Under the pieces are notes generated by a model. The model had not been told where the DNA came from, made no database searches, and saw only the letters and a list, made by a program, of their open reading frames with translations. Source: a virus. From it: DNA of 26,385 nt. Location of the stretch: positions 1-26,385 of IMG/VR virus record IMGVR_UViG_3300042516_000430; one strand, 5' to 3'. The stretch's first letter is position 1. Each line of letters begins with the position of its first letter. Both the position numbers and the translations under genes were made by a program. Positions 1 through 6,383 of this stretch are shown piece after piece.

Positions 1-293
1 ACGACGGCTACGACGGCGCGATGTTCCTCTCGGCGTCCACGAAGACCCGTCCCGTGATCGTCGACCAGAAGAAGAATCCTCTGGCCGAAGAAGACGGCAA
101 GCCTTACGCCGGCTGCTACGTCAACGCAGCGATCTCGCTGTGGGCGCAGGACAACCAGTGGGGCAAGCGTGTGAACGCATCGCTCGACGCCATCCAGTTC
201 GTCAAGGACGGCGATGCGTTTGGCGGCAAGAAGACCACCGCTGACGTGTTTGGCGAAATCGAAGAAGACGACAACGACAGCTTCCTCGACTAA
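1..293 (+). CDS. DUF2815 family, SSB-like protein (3' part; 5' end outside window)
   Basis: The open frame runs in from the left edge, reading DGYDGAMFLSAS, and stops at TAA 291-293, so this is the C-terminal part of a longer protein. The stretches YAGCYVNA, WAQDNQWGKRVNA and FVKDGDAFGG are hallmarks of the DUF2815 family. That family is common beside phage family A polymerases and is generally taken to bind single-stranded DNA. The protein ends in an acidic tail, EEDDNDSFLD, which resembles the acidic tails that SSB and T7 gp2.5-like proteins use to recruit replication partners. The family call is strong. The SSB role is inferred from family and context. A hairpin follows immediately, so this may close an upstream transcription unit. 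Confidence 0.85.
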   Translation, partial: DGYDGAMFLSASTKTRPVIVDQKKNPLAEEDGKPYAGCYVNAAISLWAQDNQWGKRVNASLDAIQFVKDGDAFGGKKTTADVFGEIEEDDNDSFLD

Positions 294-300
294 CCAATAG

Positions 301-333
301 GGGCTGGGGGAGTTTGGAAGTCGCCCCCAGCCC
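301..333 (+). terminator. Strong hairpin after the DUF2815 gene, terminator-like
   Basis: GGGCTGGGGG at 301-310 pairs perfectly with CCCCCAGCCC at 324-333 across a 13-nt loop, starting 7 nt after the stop codon. The tract that follows (TAACCTTTAG) is only weakly T-rich. It may therefore be a leaky intrinsic terminator or an RNA-stabilising hairpin between the DUF2815 gene and the polymerase operon. Confidence 0.55.
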
Positions 334-352
334 TAACCTTTAGGAGCAAGAC

Positions 353-580
353 ATGGACCGTCGCACTAAAAAAGAAATCATTAAAGAGCTAGACAAATGG
401 TCTGGCGTCATTGGCCACCGTTTTGAGATGGGCGGCAGGCATCAACGCCTTCACATCGAAACCGAGAAGGGGAGCCGCTTCGTGGCCATGTCCTTGACGG
501 CATCTGACCACAGAGCTACCCAAAACAAGATCGGCGATCTCCGCAAGGTGCTTCGCGAACTTGGCGCAGAGAAAGATTGA
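353..580 (+). CDS. Small HicA-like phage protein, function unknown
   Basis: The protein is 75 residues, starting at ATG 353 behind an AGGAG site (TAGGAGCAAGACATG). It is basic and has an N-terminal helix (about residues 4-16), a strand region containing GGRHQRLHIE (about 27-36), a second strand segment RFVAMSLT, and a C-terminal helix ending in LRKVLRELG. This alpha-beta-beta-alpha order and the single central histidine after GGR resemble the HicA mRNA-interferase/dsRBD-like fold. No HicB-like antitoxin gene lies next to it. It ends 3 nt before the GTG of the polymerase gene, so the two are probably one operon. The gene is real on length, start site and spacing. The fold assignment is an inference from pattern only, and no toxin activity is claimed. 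Confidence 0.75.
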   Translation: MDRRTKKEIIKELDKWSGVIGHRFEMGGRHQRLHIETEKGSRFVAMSLTASDHRATQNKIGDLRKVLRELGAEKD

Positions 581-583
581 ACA

Positions 584-2494
584 GTGCAGATCAGCATCGA
601 CTTTGAAACATATTCCGAATGTGACATCAAGACAGCCGGCGGCTACAACTATGCCGCCCACCCCTCGACCGAAGTCATCTGCATGGCGTGGGCCATCGAC
701 GACGAAGAGCCGCAGCTGTGGACACCCAGTGAGCTAGTTCCCGAACGGCTGTGTGACGCCATCCTCGACGGCGCAGAAGTCTGGGCGTGGAACGCCGCCT
801 TTGAACGCGCCGTGTGGGAACACTGCCTGAAGGACACTGGTATCTTCCCTCACGTCCAGCCACATCAGTGGAACGACACCGCCGCGCTTGGGGCCACCCT
901 CGCCCTGCCCCGCGCTCTGGGCCAGTGCGCCGAGGTGTTGGATCTGGTCGAACAGAAAGACACCCGTGGCCGCTACCTGATCCAGCGCCTGTGTAAGCCC
1001 TACCGTGGCGAGCGTCGGCGCGACCAGCATCTGCTCGACGAGCTTTACGATTACTGCAAGCAGGACGTCGTCACAGAGCGCGCCATCAAGAAGTACGTCC
1101 AGCACTACAAGCCTATGGGCGAACACGAACGTGAAGTGTGGCTGCTCGACCAAGCAATCAACTGGCGCGGTGTCGGCATCGACACCACCAACGTCGCCAA
1201 CGCCCTCGACCTGATCATCGCCACGGCAGAGCGCCTGAACGCCAGCGTGGTCGACATCACAGACGGCGCGCTGTCCGGTGTCGGCTCCCGCGCACAGGTC
1301 ATGGCGTGGTGCCGCGATCAGGGCTACCGGCTCACCGGCTACGACAAGAACGCGATCTTAGAGGCACTGGCCGACCCTGCGCTGCCGCCGGTCGTGCGTG
1401 ACGTGCTGAAGGTACGCCAGACACTGGGCAAGGCGTCCACGTCGAAATATCTGTCGATGCAGAACCTGGCGGGCCATGACAACCGCGCCCGTGGCGTCTT
1501 CTCGTATCACGGCGCGCAGACAGGCCGTTGGGCCGGTCGTGGCTTCCAGCCGCAGAACCTACCCCGCCCTGCGTTCGACGACGCCGACAACTGCGTCAAG
1601 CTCTTCGAACACCGCGACCCTGAACTGCTGGAGATCCTGTACGGCGACCCGATGGTGGCGCTGTCCTCGACCCTGCGGTCGATGATTGTGCCTGGCGCCG
1701 GCAACCGTCTGCTTGTGGCCGACTTCAACGCAATCGAAGCCCGCGTCTTGGCGTGGCTTGCAGGCGAGCAAGCGCCTTTGGACGTGTTCGCCAGTGGCCA
1801 GTGCATCTACTGCCACGCCGCGACAAGCATCTACGGTCGCACCATCACCAAGGCCGACAAGGAAGAACGCCAGATCGGCAAGGTCGCGGTGCTGGCGCTG
1901 GGCTACCAGGGCGGCGTCGGCGCGTTCCAGACAATGGCTGCGGCGTACCGCGTCGAGATCTCCGACGAGATGGCCGACGACATCAAGGTCAAGTGGCGTA
2001 AGGCGAACCGGAACATCTCGCGGTTCTGGTACGCGCTGGAAGAAGCAGCGAAGAACGCTGTGGTTCACCGTGGCCATGCGTTTGAGGCTGGGCCGATCAC
2101 ATTCAAATGTCATGGCGACTTCCTGTTCGCCAAGCTGCCGTCAGGCCGCAGGCTGGCCTACTACAAGCCGGTGATCGGCAACAACGGTCTTGAGTTCTGG
2201 GGAACAGACAGCCGCCTTGGCGGACGCTGGGCGAAGCTAACGACCTACGGCGGCAAGCTGTGTGAAAACGTCACGCAGGCTGTGAGCCGTGACCTGTTGG
2301 CCGACGCCATGTTGCGCGTCGAGGCCGCTGGATACCCCGTGGTTATGTCGGTGCATGACGAAGTGGTGTCTGAAGCGCCGATTGGGTTCGGCTCGTTGGA
2401 AGAATTCGAACGGCTGATGTGTGTGATGCCCGATTGGGCCACCGGCTTGCCGATGGCTGTCGAGGGCTTTGAGTGTGAAAGGTATCGGAAGTGA
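584..2494 (+). CDS. polA-like: Family A DNA polymerase with 3'-5' exonuclease domain
   Basis: This 636-residue protein replicates phage DNA. Residues 1 to about 175 form a DnaQ-like proofreading domain: D6 and E8 in DFETYSE, N70 in WNAAFE, and D161 in YCKQDVV. The C-terminal half holds the family A polymerase motifs: motif A DFNAIEAR (D380, E385, R387), motif B RQIGKVAVLALGYQGG (R429, K433, Y441), and motif C SVHDEVV (H591, D592, E593). All key catalytic residues are present. There is no 5'-3' exonuclease domain, as is usual for phage enzymes. The GTG start at 584 is chosen because the protein begins directly with the first exonuclease strand and follows the preceding stop by 3 nt. The stop overlaps the next small gene as GTGA. 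This gene is the core of the early replication module. Confidence 0.95.
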   Translation: MQISIDFETYSECDIKTAGGYNYAAHPSTEVICMAWAIDDEEPQLWTPSELVPERLCDAILDGAEVWAWNAAFERAVWEHCLKDTGIFPHVQPHQWNDTAALGATLALPRALGQCAEVLDLVEQKDTRGRYLIQRLCKPYRGERRRDQHLLDELYDYCKQDVVTERAIKKYVQHYKPMGEHEREVWLLDQAINWRGVGIDTTNVANALDLIIATAERLNASVVDITDGALSGVGSRAQVMAWCRDQGYRLTGYDKNAILEALADPALPPVVRDVLKVRQTLGKASTSKYLSMQNLAGHDNRARGVFSYHGAQTGRWAGRGFQPQNLPRPAFDDADNCVKLFEHRDPELLEILYGDPMVALSSTLRSMIVPGAGNRLLVADFNAIEARVLAWLAGEQAPLDVFASGQCIYCHAATSIYGRTITKADKEERQIGKVAVLALGYQGGVGAFQTMAAAYRVEISDEMADDIKVKWRKANRNISRFWYALEEAAKNAVVHRGHAFEAGPITFKCHGDFLFAKLPSGRRLAYYKPVIGNNGLEFWGTDSRLGGRWAKLTTYGGKLCENVTQAVSRDLLADAMLRVEAAGYPVVMSVHDEVVSEAPIGFGSLEEFERLMCVMPDWATGLPMAVEGFECERYRK

Positions 2495-2607
2495 ACCTAT
2501 TGAAACTATTAGCGGCGATTTTTGCCGTCGCGCTGTTCGTCGTCTTACTGCTTTTTAATATCTTGGCCAGTGTTGGGTTCCGGTGGGGACCGGCGGTGTG
2601 CCAGTGA
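2491..2607 (+). CDS. 38-residue single-pass membrane peptide, coupled to polymerase and VRR-NUC genes
   Basis: An unrecognised short gene lies between the polymerase and VRR-NUC genes. GTG 2491 overlaps the polymerase stop as GTGA, and its own TGA (2605-2607) overlaps the next GTG (2604) as GTGA. Both ends therefore show the four-base overlap typical of translational coupling. The peptide has a short, mildly basic N-terminus (VNLLKLLAA) and about 22 hydrophobic residues (IFAVALFVVLLLFNILASV). Its tail includes GFRWGPAVCQ. It is predicted to be a one-pass inner-membrane peptide. It might anchor the replication complex or act in exclusion or lysis timing, but no function can be assigned from sequence. 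The main alternative is a chance frame. The double overlap and clean TM profile argue against that. Confidence 0.6.
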   Translation: MNLLKLLAAIFAVALFVVLLLFNILASVGFRWGPAVCQ

Positions 2608-2873
2608 TCCTAGAACGTGACATCGAAGCGAAGGCCGTGAAGTGGGCCAAGGCCAACGGCTGGCTGACTTACAAGTTCGTCAGCCCATCACAGCGCGGTG
2701 TGCCTGACCGGATCTTCATAAAGGCCGGCCACGTCGTGTTCATCGAATTCAAGGCGCCAGGTAAGAAGCCGACACCGCTTCAGGCGCAGACGATCCGCAA
2801 ACTGAAAGACGCCGGCTGCGAAGTCTGGGTCTGCGACAACGTAGAAAGTGCGATAGATGCTCTCTCGGAATGA
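2604..2873 (+). CDS. VRR-NUC domain nuclease
   Basis: This is a small stand-alone VRR-NUC (PD-(D/E)XK superfamily) protein of 89 residues. Catalytic-type residues are visible: D35 in GVPDRIF, E48 and K50 in IEFKAPGK, and Q60 in PLQAQ. The N-terminus ERDIEAKAVKWAKANGW is the usual start of the family. GTG 2604 is preferred over upstream GTG codons at 2583 and 2598 because it overlaps the preceding stop as GTGA and gives the family's usual short N-terminus. Such nucleases are typically paired with SNF2-type helicases in phages, as here, and probably process branched replication or recombination intermediates. The next gene starts inside its last codons. Confidence 0.88.
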   Translation: MILERDIEAKAVKWAKANGWLTYKFVSPSQRGVPDRIFIKAGHVVFIEFKAPGKKPTPLQAQTIRKLKDAGCEVWVCDNVESAIDALSE

Positions 2874-4212
2874 TCTCCACCCCTACCAGCGCCAAGCGGT
2901 CCAGTTTATCAAGGACACGCCGTCGTGCGCCCTGTGGCTCGACATGGGCCTTGGCAAAACCGTCTCAACCCTGACGGCGGTTAAAGACTTGTTGGGCGAG
3001 GGTGTGGCGAAACGTGTCCTAATTGTGGCGCCGCTGCGTGTGGCGCTGTCGACCTGGCCGAACGAGGTCAAGCGGTGGGACTTTCTGTCTGACCTGTACA
3101 TCCACCAGCTTGCAGGGCTGTCGCCAGCAGCGCGCCAGAAGGCGCTTGTGCAGCCAGCCGAGATAAGCGTCATCAATCGCGAACTGGTGCCGTGGCTGGT
3201 CGAGGCATACGGCAACCGCTGGCCATACGACACGGTGGTCATCGACGAGGCCAGTGCGTTCAAGTCGACGCAGGCCAAGCGGTGGCGCGCCCTGCGCTCT
3301 GTGCTGCCGAAGATCAAGCGGATGATCGAACTCACCGCGACACCAGCCGCAAATAATCTGATCGACCTGTGGCCTCAGATCTATTTGCTCGACAAGGGCG
3401 AACGGCTGGGTCGGACGAAGGGGATGTTCCTTGAGAAGTTCTGCCGCACGGTCGGCAACCCCCAATGGAACCAGTGGGAGGTCAAGCCAGAGAAGCGCGA
3501 TGCGCTGTACACGCTCTTGGCCGACCTGACTATCAGGATGTCGGCCAATGATTATTTGGATGTCCCTGATCGTGTCGATTCTGTGATCGAAGTCCTACCT
3601 GTACAGAAATGGCGTAAGCAGTATGCCGACCTCCAAAAAGACTTCGTGGTCGCGCTGGACCAAGGCGAGATCACGGCGGTCAACGCGGCGGTGCAGACGG
3701 GCAAGTTGCTCCAGATGTGCAACGGCGCTGTCTATTTGGAAGAAGGCGGGTACGAGGTTGTCCACAACGACAAGCTCGACGCGCTGGCCGAGTTACTAGA
3801 ACAAACAGACGAGCCAGTGCTTGTGGCTTTTCAGTTCAAATCCGATCTCGCCAGGTTGCGTGAGCGGTTTCCGCAAGCCACTTTCTTGGGCAAAGACCCC
3901 GAAGTGATCGACCGTTGGAATGACGGGAAAGTCCCGCTGCTGCTGGCGCATCCAGCCAGTGCGGGGCATGGTCTTAATCTCCAGAAGGGTGGGCGCACAA
4001 TTGTTTGGTTCGGATTACCTTGGAGCCTTGAACTGTACTCCCAGTTCAATGGCCGTCTTCACCGGCAGGGGCAGGACAAACCCGTGTTGGTGTACCACCT
4101 CTTGGTTAGCGGCACTGCGGATGAAGCAGTCCATTCTACGTTGACCCAGAAAGACGCGACCCAGCAAGACCTCTTGGAAGCCATCAAAAAGTTGCAGACC
4201 CTGAAGAGTTGA
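2857..4212 (+). CDS. SNF2/DEAD-like superfamily 2 DNA helicase
   Basis: The 451-residue protein is an ATP-dependent DNA translocase or helicase. Visible motifs are the N-terminal HPYQRQAVQF (Q-like), Walker A DMGLGKT with K34, DEAS Walker B at 130-133, LTATPA motif III at about 159-164, and C-terminal motif VI RLHRQGQ at about 400-406. The stretch SAGHGLNLQ before motif VI is also typical of SNF2 proteins. The start at ATG 2857 overlaps the VRR-NUC gene by 17 nt, indicating coupling. Context suggests that helicase and nuclease act together on replication forks or recombination intermediates. No DnaB-type or T7 gp4-type replicative helicase is in the window, so this may be the phage's main helicase or the host's may be borrowed. 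Confidence 0.93.
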   Translation: MLSRNDLHPYQRQAVQFIKDTPSCALWLDMGLGKTVSTLTAVKDLLGEGVAKRVLIVAPLRVALSTWPNEVKRWDFLSDLYIHQLAGLSPAARQKALVQPAEISVINRELVPWLVEAYGNRWPYDTVVIDEASAFKSTQAKRWRALRSVLPKIKRMIELTATPAANNLIDLWPQIYLLDKGERLGRTKGMFLEKFCRTVGNPQWNQWEVKPEKRDALYTLLADLTIRMSANDYLDVPDRVDSVIEVLPVQKWRKQYADLQKDFVVALDQGEITAVNAAVQTGKLLQMCNGAVYLEEGGYEVVHNDKLDALAELLEQTDEPVLVAFQFKSDLARLRERFPQATFLGKDPEVIDRWNDGKVPLLLAHPASAGHGLNLQKGGRTIVWFGLPWSLELYSQFNGRLHRQGQDKPVLVYHLLVSGTADEAVHSTLTQKDATQQDLLEAIKKLQTLKS

Positions 4213-4221
4213 GAGATGATA

Positions 4222-4234
4222 CAACTACAAGTTG
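4222..4234. promoter_or_regulatory. Short palindrome upstream of the HTH regulator, possible operator
   Basis: CAACT-ACA-AGTTG is a perfect 5-bp inverted repeat with a 3-nt centre. It lies 33 nt before the regulator's ATG and just after the helicase stop. Its size and place fit a dimeric XRE-type repressor site for autoregulation. A convincing -10/-35 pair was not found around it, and a short palindrome can occur by chance. Confidence 0.3.
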
Positions 4235-4266
4235 CGTCGATAGCCAAAAGTGCAGGAGTGTGGTTC

Positions 4267-4914
4267 ATGGAATTCAGCCGCCGTCTGAAGCAGGCGTGTG
4301 ATGAAAGCCCGATAGTCCCCGAACACGGCAAAGGCCGTCAGGTGTATCTGGCCAAGAAGATGAACGTCACACAGGAGGCGGTCAGAAAGTGGCTGGAAGG
4401 CGAAAGCTTGCCCCGCCCTGACAAGATCGCCCTACTGGCCAAGACGCTGGGGGTGGATGCGCTGTGGCTCCAACTCGGCACCAGCCCGCTGGAGATCGCC
4501 GACAAGCGCCAGGCGGCGCAGCGCGGGGATGCAGCGGTGTACGGCGTGATGTCGTATCTGCTACTGGCCGGCTACCACGTCGCAATCCCCCAGGGCGACA
4601 GCAAGGTCGACGTCTTCGCCATCAAGCATGGCACCCAGCTATCTATTGTGGCCCGAATGGGCCAGCCGCTGGCCAAGGGAGAGTGGACGGCCACCTTCCC
4701 CGCCACGGTCGAGGCGCGCTGGCAGGCAGTCTTTGCCACCGAGGGCCAGTCGCTGCATCTGGAGATCGTGGACGTGCCGCCGGAGCTTGCGCTGCGCCAC
4801 GGCACACGCACTGGCAGCGGTGTCGAGGTGCTGATCAAGAGATCGCCGAAAGGCCGGTACACGCTGGGCGGTGTCGAACTGCGCCAGCTTCGCAATCCCG
4901 CAGAGGAAACCTGA
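4267..4914 (+). CDS. XRE-type HTH transcriptional regulator with unassigned C-terminal domain
   Basis: The protein is 215 residues. An N-terminal HTH_3-like domain (about residues 5-68) includes RQVYLAKKMNVTQEAVRKWL and PRPDKIALLAKTLGV. The ATG at 4267 is chosen because AGGAG (4254-4258) sits 8 nt upstream; the in-frame ATG at 4216 has no such site and would add a leader atypical of the family. There is no S24-type LexA/CI peptidase domain. The C-terminal half (about 80-200) contains GYHVAIPQGDSKVDVFAI followed by a strand LSIVAR, which faintly recalls a PD-(D/E)XK fold lacking its catalytic lysine. That is speculative. The stop overlaps the next ATG as TGATG. It is a candidate lysogeny or early-operon repressor, since it is the only such gene seen here. 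Confidence 0.82.
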   Translation: MEFSRRLKQACDESPIVPEHGKGRQVYLAKKMNVTQEAVRKWLEGESLPRPDKIALLAKTLGVDALWLQLGTSPLEIADKRQAAQRGDAAVYGVMSYLLLAGYHVAIPQGDSKVDVFAIKHGTQLSIVARMGQPLAKGEWTATFPATVEARWQAVFATEGQSLHLEIVDVPPELALRHGTRTGSGVEVLIKRSPKGRYTLGGVELRQLRNPAEET

Positions 4915-5123
4915 TGGAACGCCCTTGGATTGGTTTGAAGGAACTGGCCGATCTGTTCGGCCTGACGCTGGGGTCTATTCGCAACGCCATCGCAGAGCAG
5001 CGTTTCCCTGTCCCCACCTACAAGCTAGGAAAGCGTGTGGTGGCCGACAAACACGTCGTGGAGCAGTTCTTTGCCTCACGACGTGCTGACGGCATGAAGC
5101 AGATTACGCGGCGCGCGTCATAG
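4914..5123 (+). CDS. AlpA/excisionase-like small HTH DNA-binding protein
   Basis: This 69-residue protein contains a winged-helix/MerR-like domain: GLKELADLFGLTLGSIRNAI, then FPVPTYKLGKRVVADKHVVEQFF. The PVPTYKLGKR wing and the downstream VVxxFF helix are typical of AlpA-type excisionase/activator proteins. ATG 4914 overlaps the regulator stop by one base, so the two are coupled. The 3' end overlaps the integrase 3' end by 20 bp in tail-to-tail orientation. The likely role is recombination directionality factor (Xis) or activator of integrase or prophage genes. Family placement is by pattern, and the Xis role is inferred from its position beside the integrase. Confidence 0.75.
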   Translation: MERPWIGLKELADLFGLTLGSIRNAIAEQRFPVPTYKLGKRVVADKHVVEQFFASRRADGMKQITRRAS

Positions 5124-6159
5124 GGATCACGTTCCCCGCCGCTTCGATCTTCTCTTGGTAGCGGCGGATGGCCACAGGGCCGTTGTGCAGATCCGCAGGG
5201 CGGAGATGCAGATACCGCTGAAGCATCTTCAGGTCTTTGTGGCCAGAGCAAAGCTGCACTTCGGTGATGCCGTAGCCCTGTTCGAACAGGCGGCTGATCG
5301 CTTCGTGGCGGATGTCGTGAAGGTGAAGGTCTTCGATGCCAGTCGCCGCGACGGCAACGGTGACGCCCGTGCTGACCGAATCTGCCTTGTACGGGAAGAT
5401 GAACTCACCCTTACGCGGCTGGCGCTGGACGATGTCCCACGCGGCGCCCAGCAGCGGGGCGATCTCGTCGCGCTTCTTGCGTGGATGTTTCCGCTGGCGG
5501 ATCAGGATCGTCCGGTCGGCCTCGTTGATGTCGTCCCAGCGCAGGCGGCACGTCTCGCCGATGCGGAACGCACTGGCCAGTTGGAACGGCAGGATGTCCT
5601 CATACGGGATGCGGGAGTGGGTAAAGTGGTCGACGATGGTGTCGATCTCGTCGTCGCTGACCCGCCGGTCACGCACGTTGGACTCGGCGATGATGCCGTG
5701 GGTCCGCATGAAGCGCACAGCGCGTTCGTAGGACACCATGTCTGGCCGCGCTTCCCACAGCGTCTCGGCGGTGGTCAGGACGGTGCGGAAGTAGATGACG
5801 TACTGCTGGCGGGTGCTGGGCAGGATGTCGCGCTTGCCGCTGATCCAGTCGACCAGCACTTCGGTCGTCAGCTGGTCGAGGCGCTTGTCGCCAAGGTCAG
5901 TGGCTGCACGGCGAACGATGATCGCCTTGTTGTACGGGACCGGCTTGCCGATCTGGGCCATGCGCTTGAGGTATTCCTCGACGGTGTCGGCCACGGTGGC
6001 CTTGTCGACCGCGAACTTGCCCTCGTCGATCTTGTATTCGGCGTCTCGCGCCCAGCGTTCGGCCAGGGCTTTCGTCTTGAACGTCTTGGAGACTGCGGCG
6101 TGGCCCTTCTTGCGGATCAGGACTCTGTAGCTGTCGCCACGCTTTTGAATAACGGCCAT
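5104..6159 (-). CDS. int: Tyrosine-type site-specific integrase
   Basis: The 351-residue protein integrates and excises the phage genome. An N-terminal arm-binding-like region (AVIQKRGDSYRVLIRKKG) and a SAM-like core-binding domain (about 50-150) precede the catalytic domain. Catalytic residues are R199 in AFRIGETCRLRW, H281 and R284 in HDIRHEA, H307 in SGHKD, and nucleophile Y316 in QRYLHL. The start at 6159 is preferred because AAGGAG lies just upstream on the minus strand. The longer frame from 6207 would run through the attP-like repeats. Its 3' end overlaps the AlpA-like gene tail-to-tail. Its upstream region is full of repeats that look like its own binding sites, including one overlapping its ribosome binding site. 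Confidence 0.95.
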   Translation of the reverse strand: MAVIQKRGDSYRVLIRKKGHAAVSKTFKTKALAERWARDAEYKIDEGKFAVDKATVADTVEEYLKRMAQIGKPVPYNKAIIVRRAATDLGDKRLDQLTTEVLVDWISGKRDILPSTRQQYVIYFRTVLTTAETLWEARPDMVSYERAVRFMRTHGIIAESNVRDRRVSDDEIDTIVDHFTHSRIPYEDILPFQLASAFRIGETCRLRWDDINEADRTILIRQRKHPRKKRDEIAPLLGAAWDIVQRQPRKGEFIFPYKADSVSTGVTVAVAATGIEDLHLHDIRHEAISRLFEQGYGITEVQLCSGHKDLKMLQRYLHLRPADLHNGPVAIRRYQEKIEAAGNVIPMTRAA

Positions 6160-6171
6160 CGGTACACTCCT

Positions 6172-6245
6172 TGGTACAGTGCCAACGTGTGTTGGCGTGT
6201 TGCACATCCGTAAATCAATGACTTACGATGAGTGGCACTGTACCA
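6172..6245. repeat. 13-bp inverted repeat TGGTACAGTGCCA / TGGCACTGTACCA
   Basis: TGGTACAGTGCCA at 6172-6184 is matched exactly by its reverse complement at 6233-6245, with 48 bp between. A further partial copy, TGGTACAGTGG, is at 6373-6383. These are probably arm-type integrase (or Xis) binding sites. The left copy lies just upstream of the int ribosome binding site, so binding could also regulate int. Confidence 0.6.
6181..6196. repeat. 16-bp perfect palindrome GCCAAC-GTGT-GTTGGC
   Basis: Six-base arms (6181-6186 and 6191-6196) are separated by GTGT, 22 nt upstream of the int start. It could be an operator, a recombinase-related site or an RNA hairpin in the int leader. It overlaps the end of the TGGTACAGTGCCA element. 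Confidence 0.5.
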
Positions 6246-6355
6246 GATAAAGTGTTCGTTGCAAGCCCTAAGTTGATGATTCGTGAGGGAAAATGTAGGT
6301 CCGCTCGGTCACATTCATCATGCTACCTAATTTGTTCATATTCAATGACTTACGA
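6215..6355. repeat. 14-bp direct repeat TCAATGACTTACGA, two copies
   Basis: Copies lie at 6215-6228 and 6342-6355, 127 bp apart. Each is followed within a few bases by GTGG and is near a TGGTACA-type element. The first copy is embedded in an imperfect dyad GTAAaTCAaTGAcTTAC (6210-6226). These are candidates for the att core or for Xis/accessory sites; the sequence alone cannot separate these. Confidence 0.5.
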
Positions 6356-6360
6356 GTGGG

Positions 6361-6383
6361 TTGGTACAAATTTGGTACAGTGG
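6361..6383. repeat. Tandem TTGGTACA elements, 11 bp apart
   Basis: TTGGTACA occurs at 6361-6368 and again at 6372-6379, one helical turn apart. On the other side of the region, GGTACA at 6161 and 6173 are 12 bp apart. Paired, helically phased copies on both flanks are what arm-type integrase sites look like. Confidence 0.5.

Larger units (their letters stand above)
6160..6383. other. attP: attP-like intergenic region between integrase and exonuclease
   Basis: This is the longest non-coding stretch in the window (224 bp), directly upstream of int. It holds at least four copies of GGTACA-type elements: 6161-6166, 6173-6178, 6363-6368 and 6374-6379, plus one inverted copy TGTACC at 6239-6244. 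It also holds a 14-bp direct repeat and a 16-bp hairpin. Dense short repeats beside int are characteristic of attP arm sites flanking a core. The exact core cannot be fixed without the host attB or a prophage end. An intact attP implies the free-phage form, or that recombination occurs elsewhere. Confidence 0.6.

Noticed and set aside
1559-2113. Minus-strand frame inside the polymerase gene
   Set aside because: It is a shadow frame opposite the conserved polymerase motifs A and B.
2583-2603. Upstream GTG starts for the VRR-NUC gene
   Set aside because: They add a short Gly-rich leader not seen in the family. GTG 2604 overlaps the preceding stop as GTGA.
4216-4266. Upstream ATG start for the HTH regulator
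   Set aside because: The extension would cover the palindrome and the AGGAG site that serves ATG 4267, and it is not part of the HTH domain.
6160-6207. Upstream extension of the integrase to 6207
   Set aside because: It would translate through the repeat elements and lacks a ribosome binding site. ATG 6159 has AAGGAG upstream and a family-like N-terminus.
5155-6213. Long open frame on the plus strand across the integrase gene
   Set aside because: It is antisense to a clear tyrosine recombinase with all catalytic residues. It is caused by GC-rich codon bias and has no recognisable domain or ribosome binding site.
6210-6360. tRNA fragment as attachment core
   Set aside because: No cloverleaf or T-arm sequence could be recognised in the attP-like segment.
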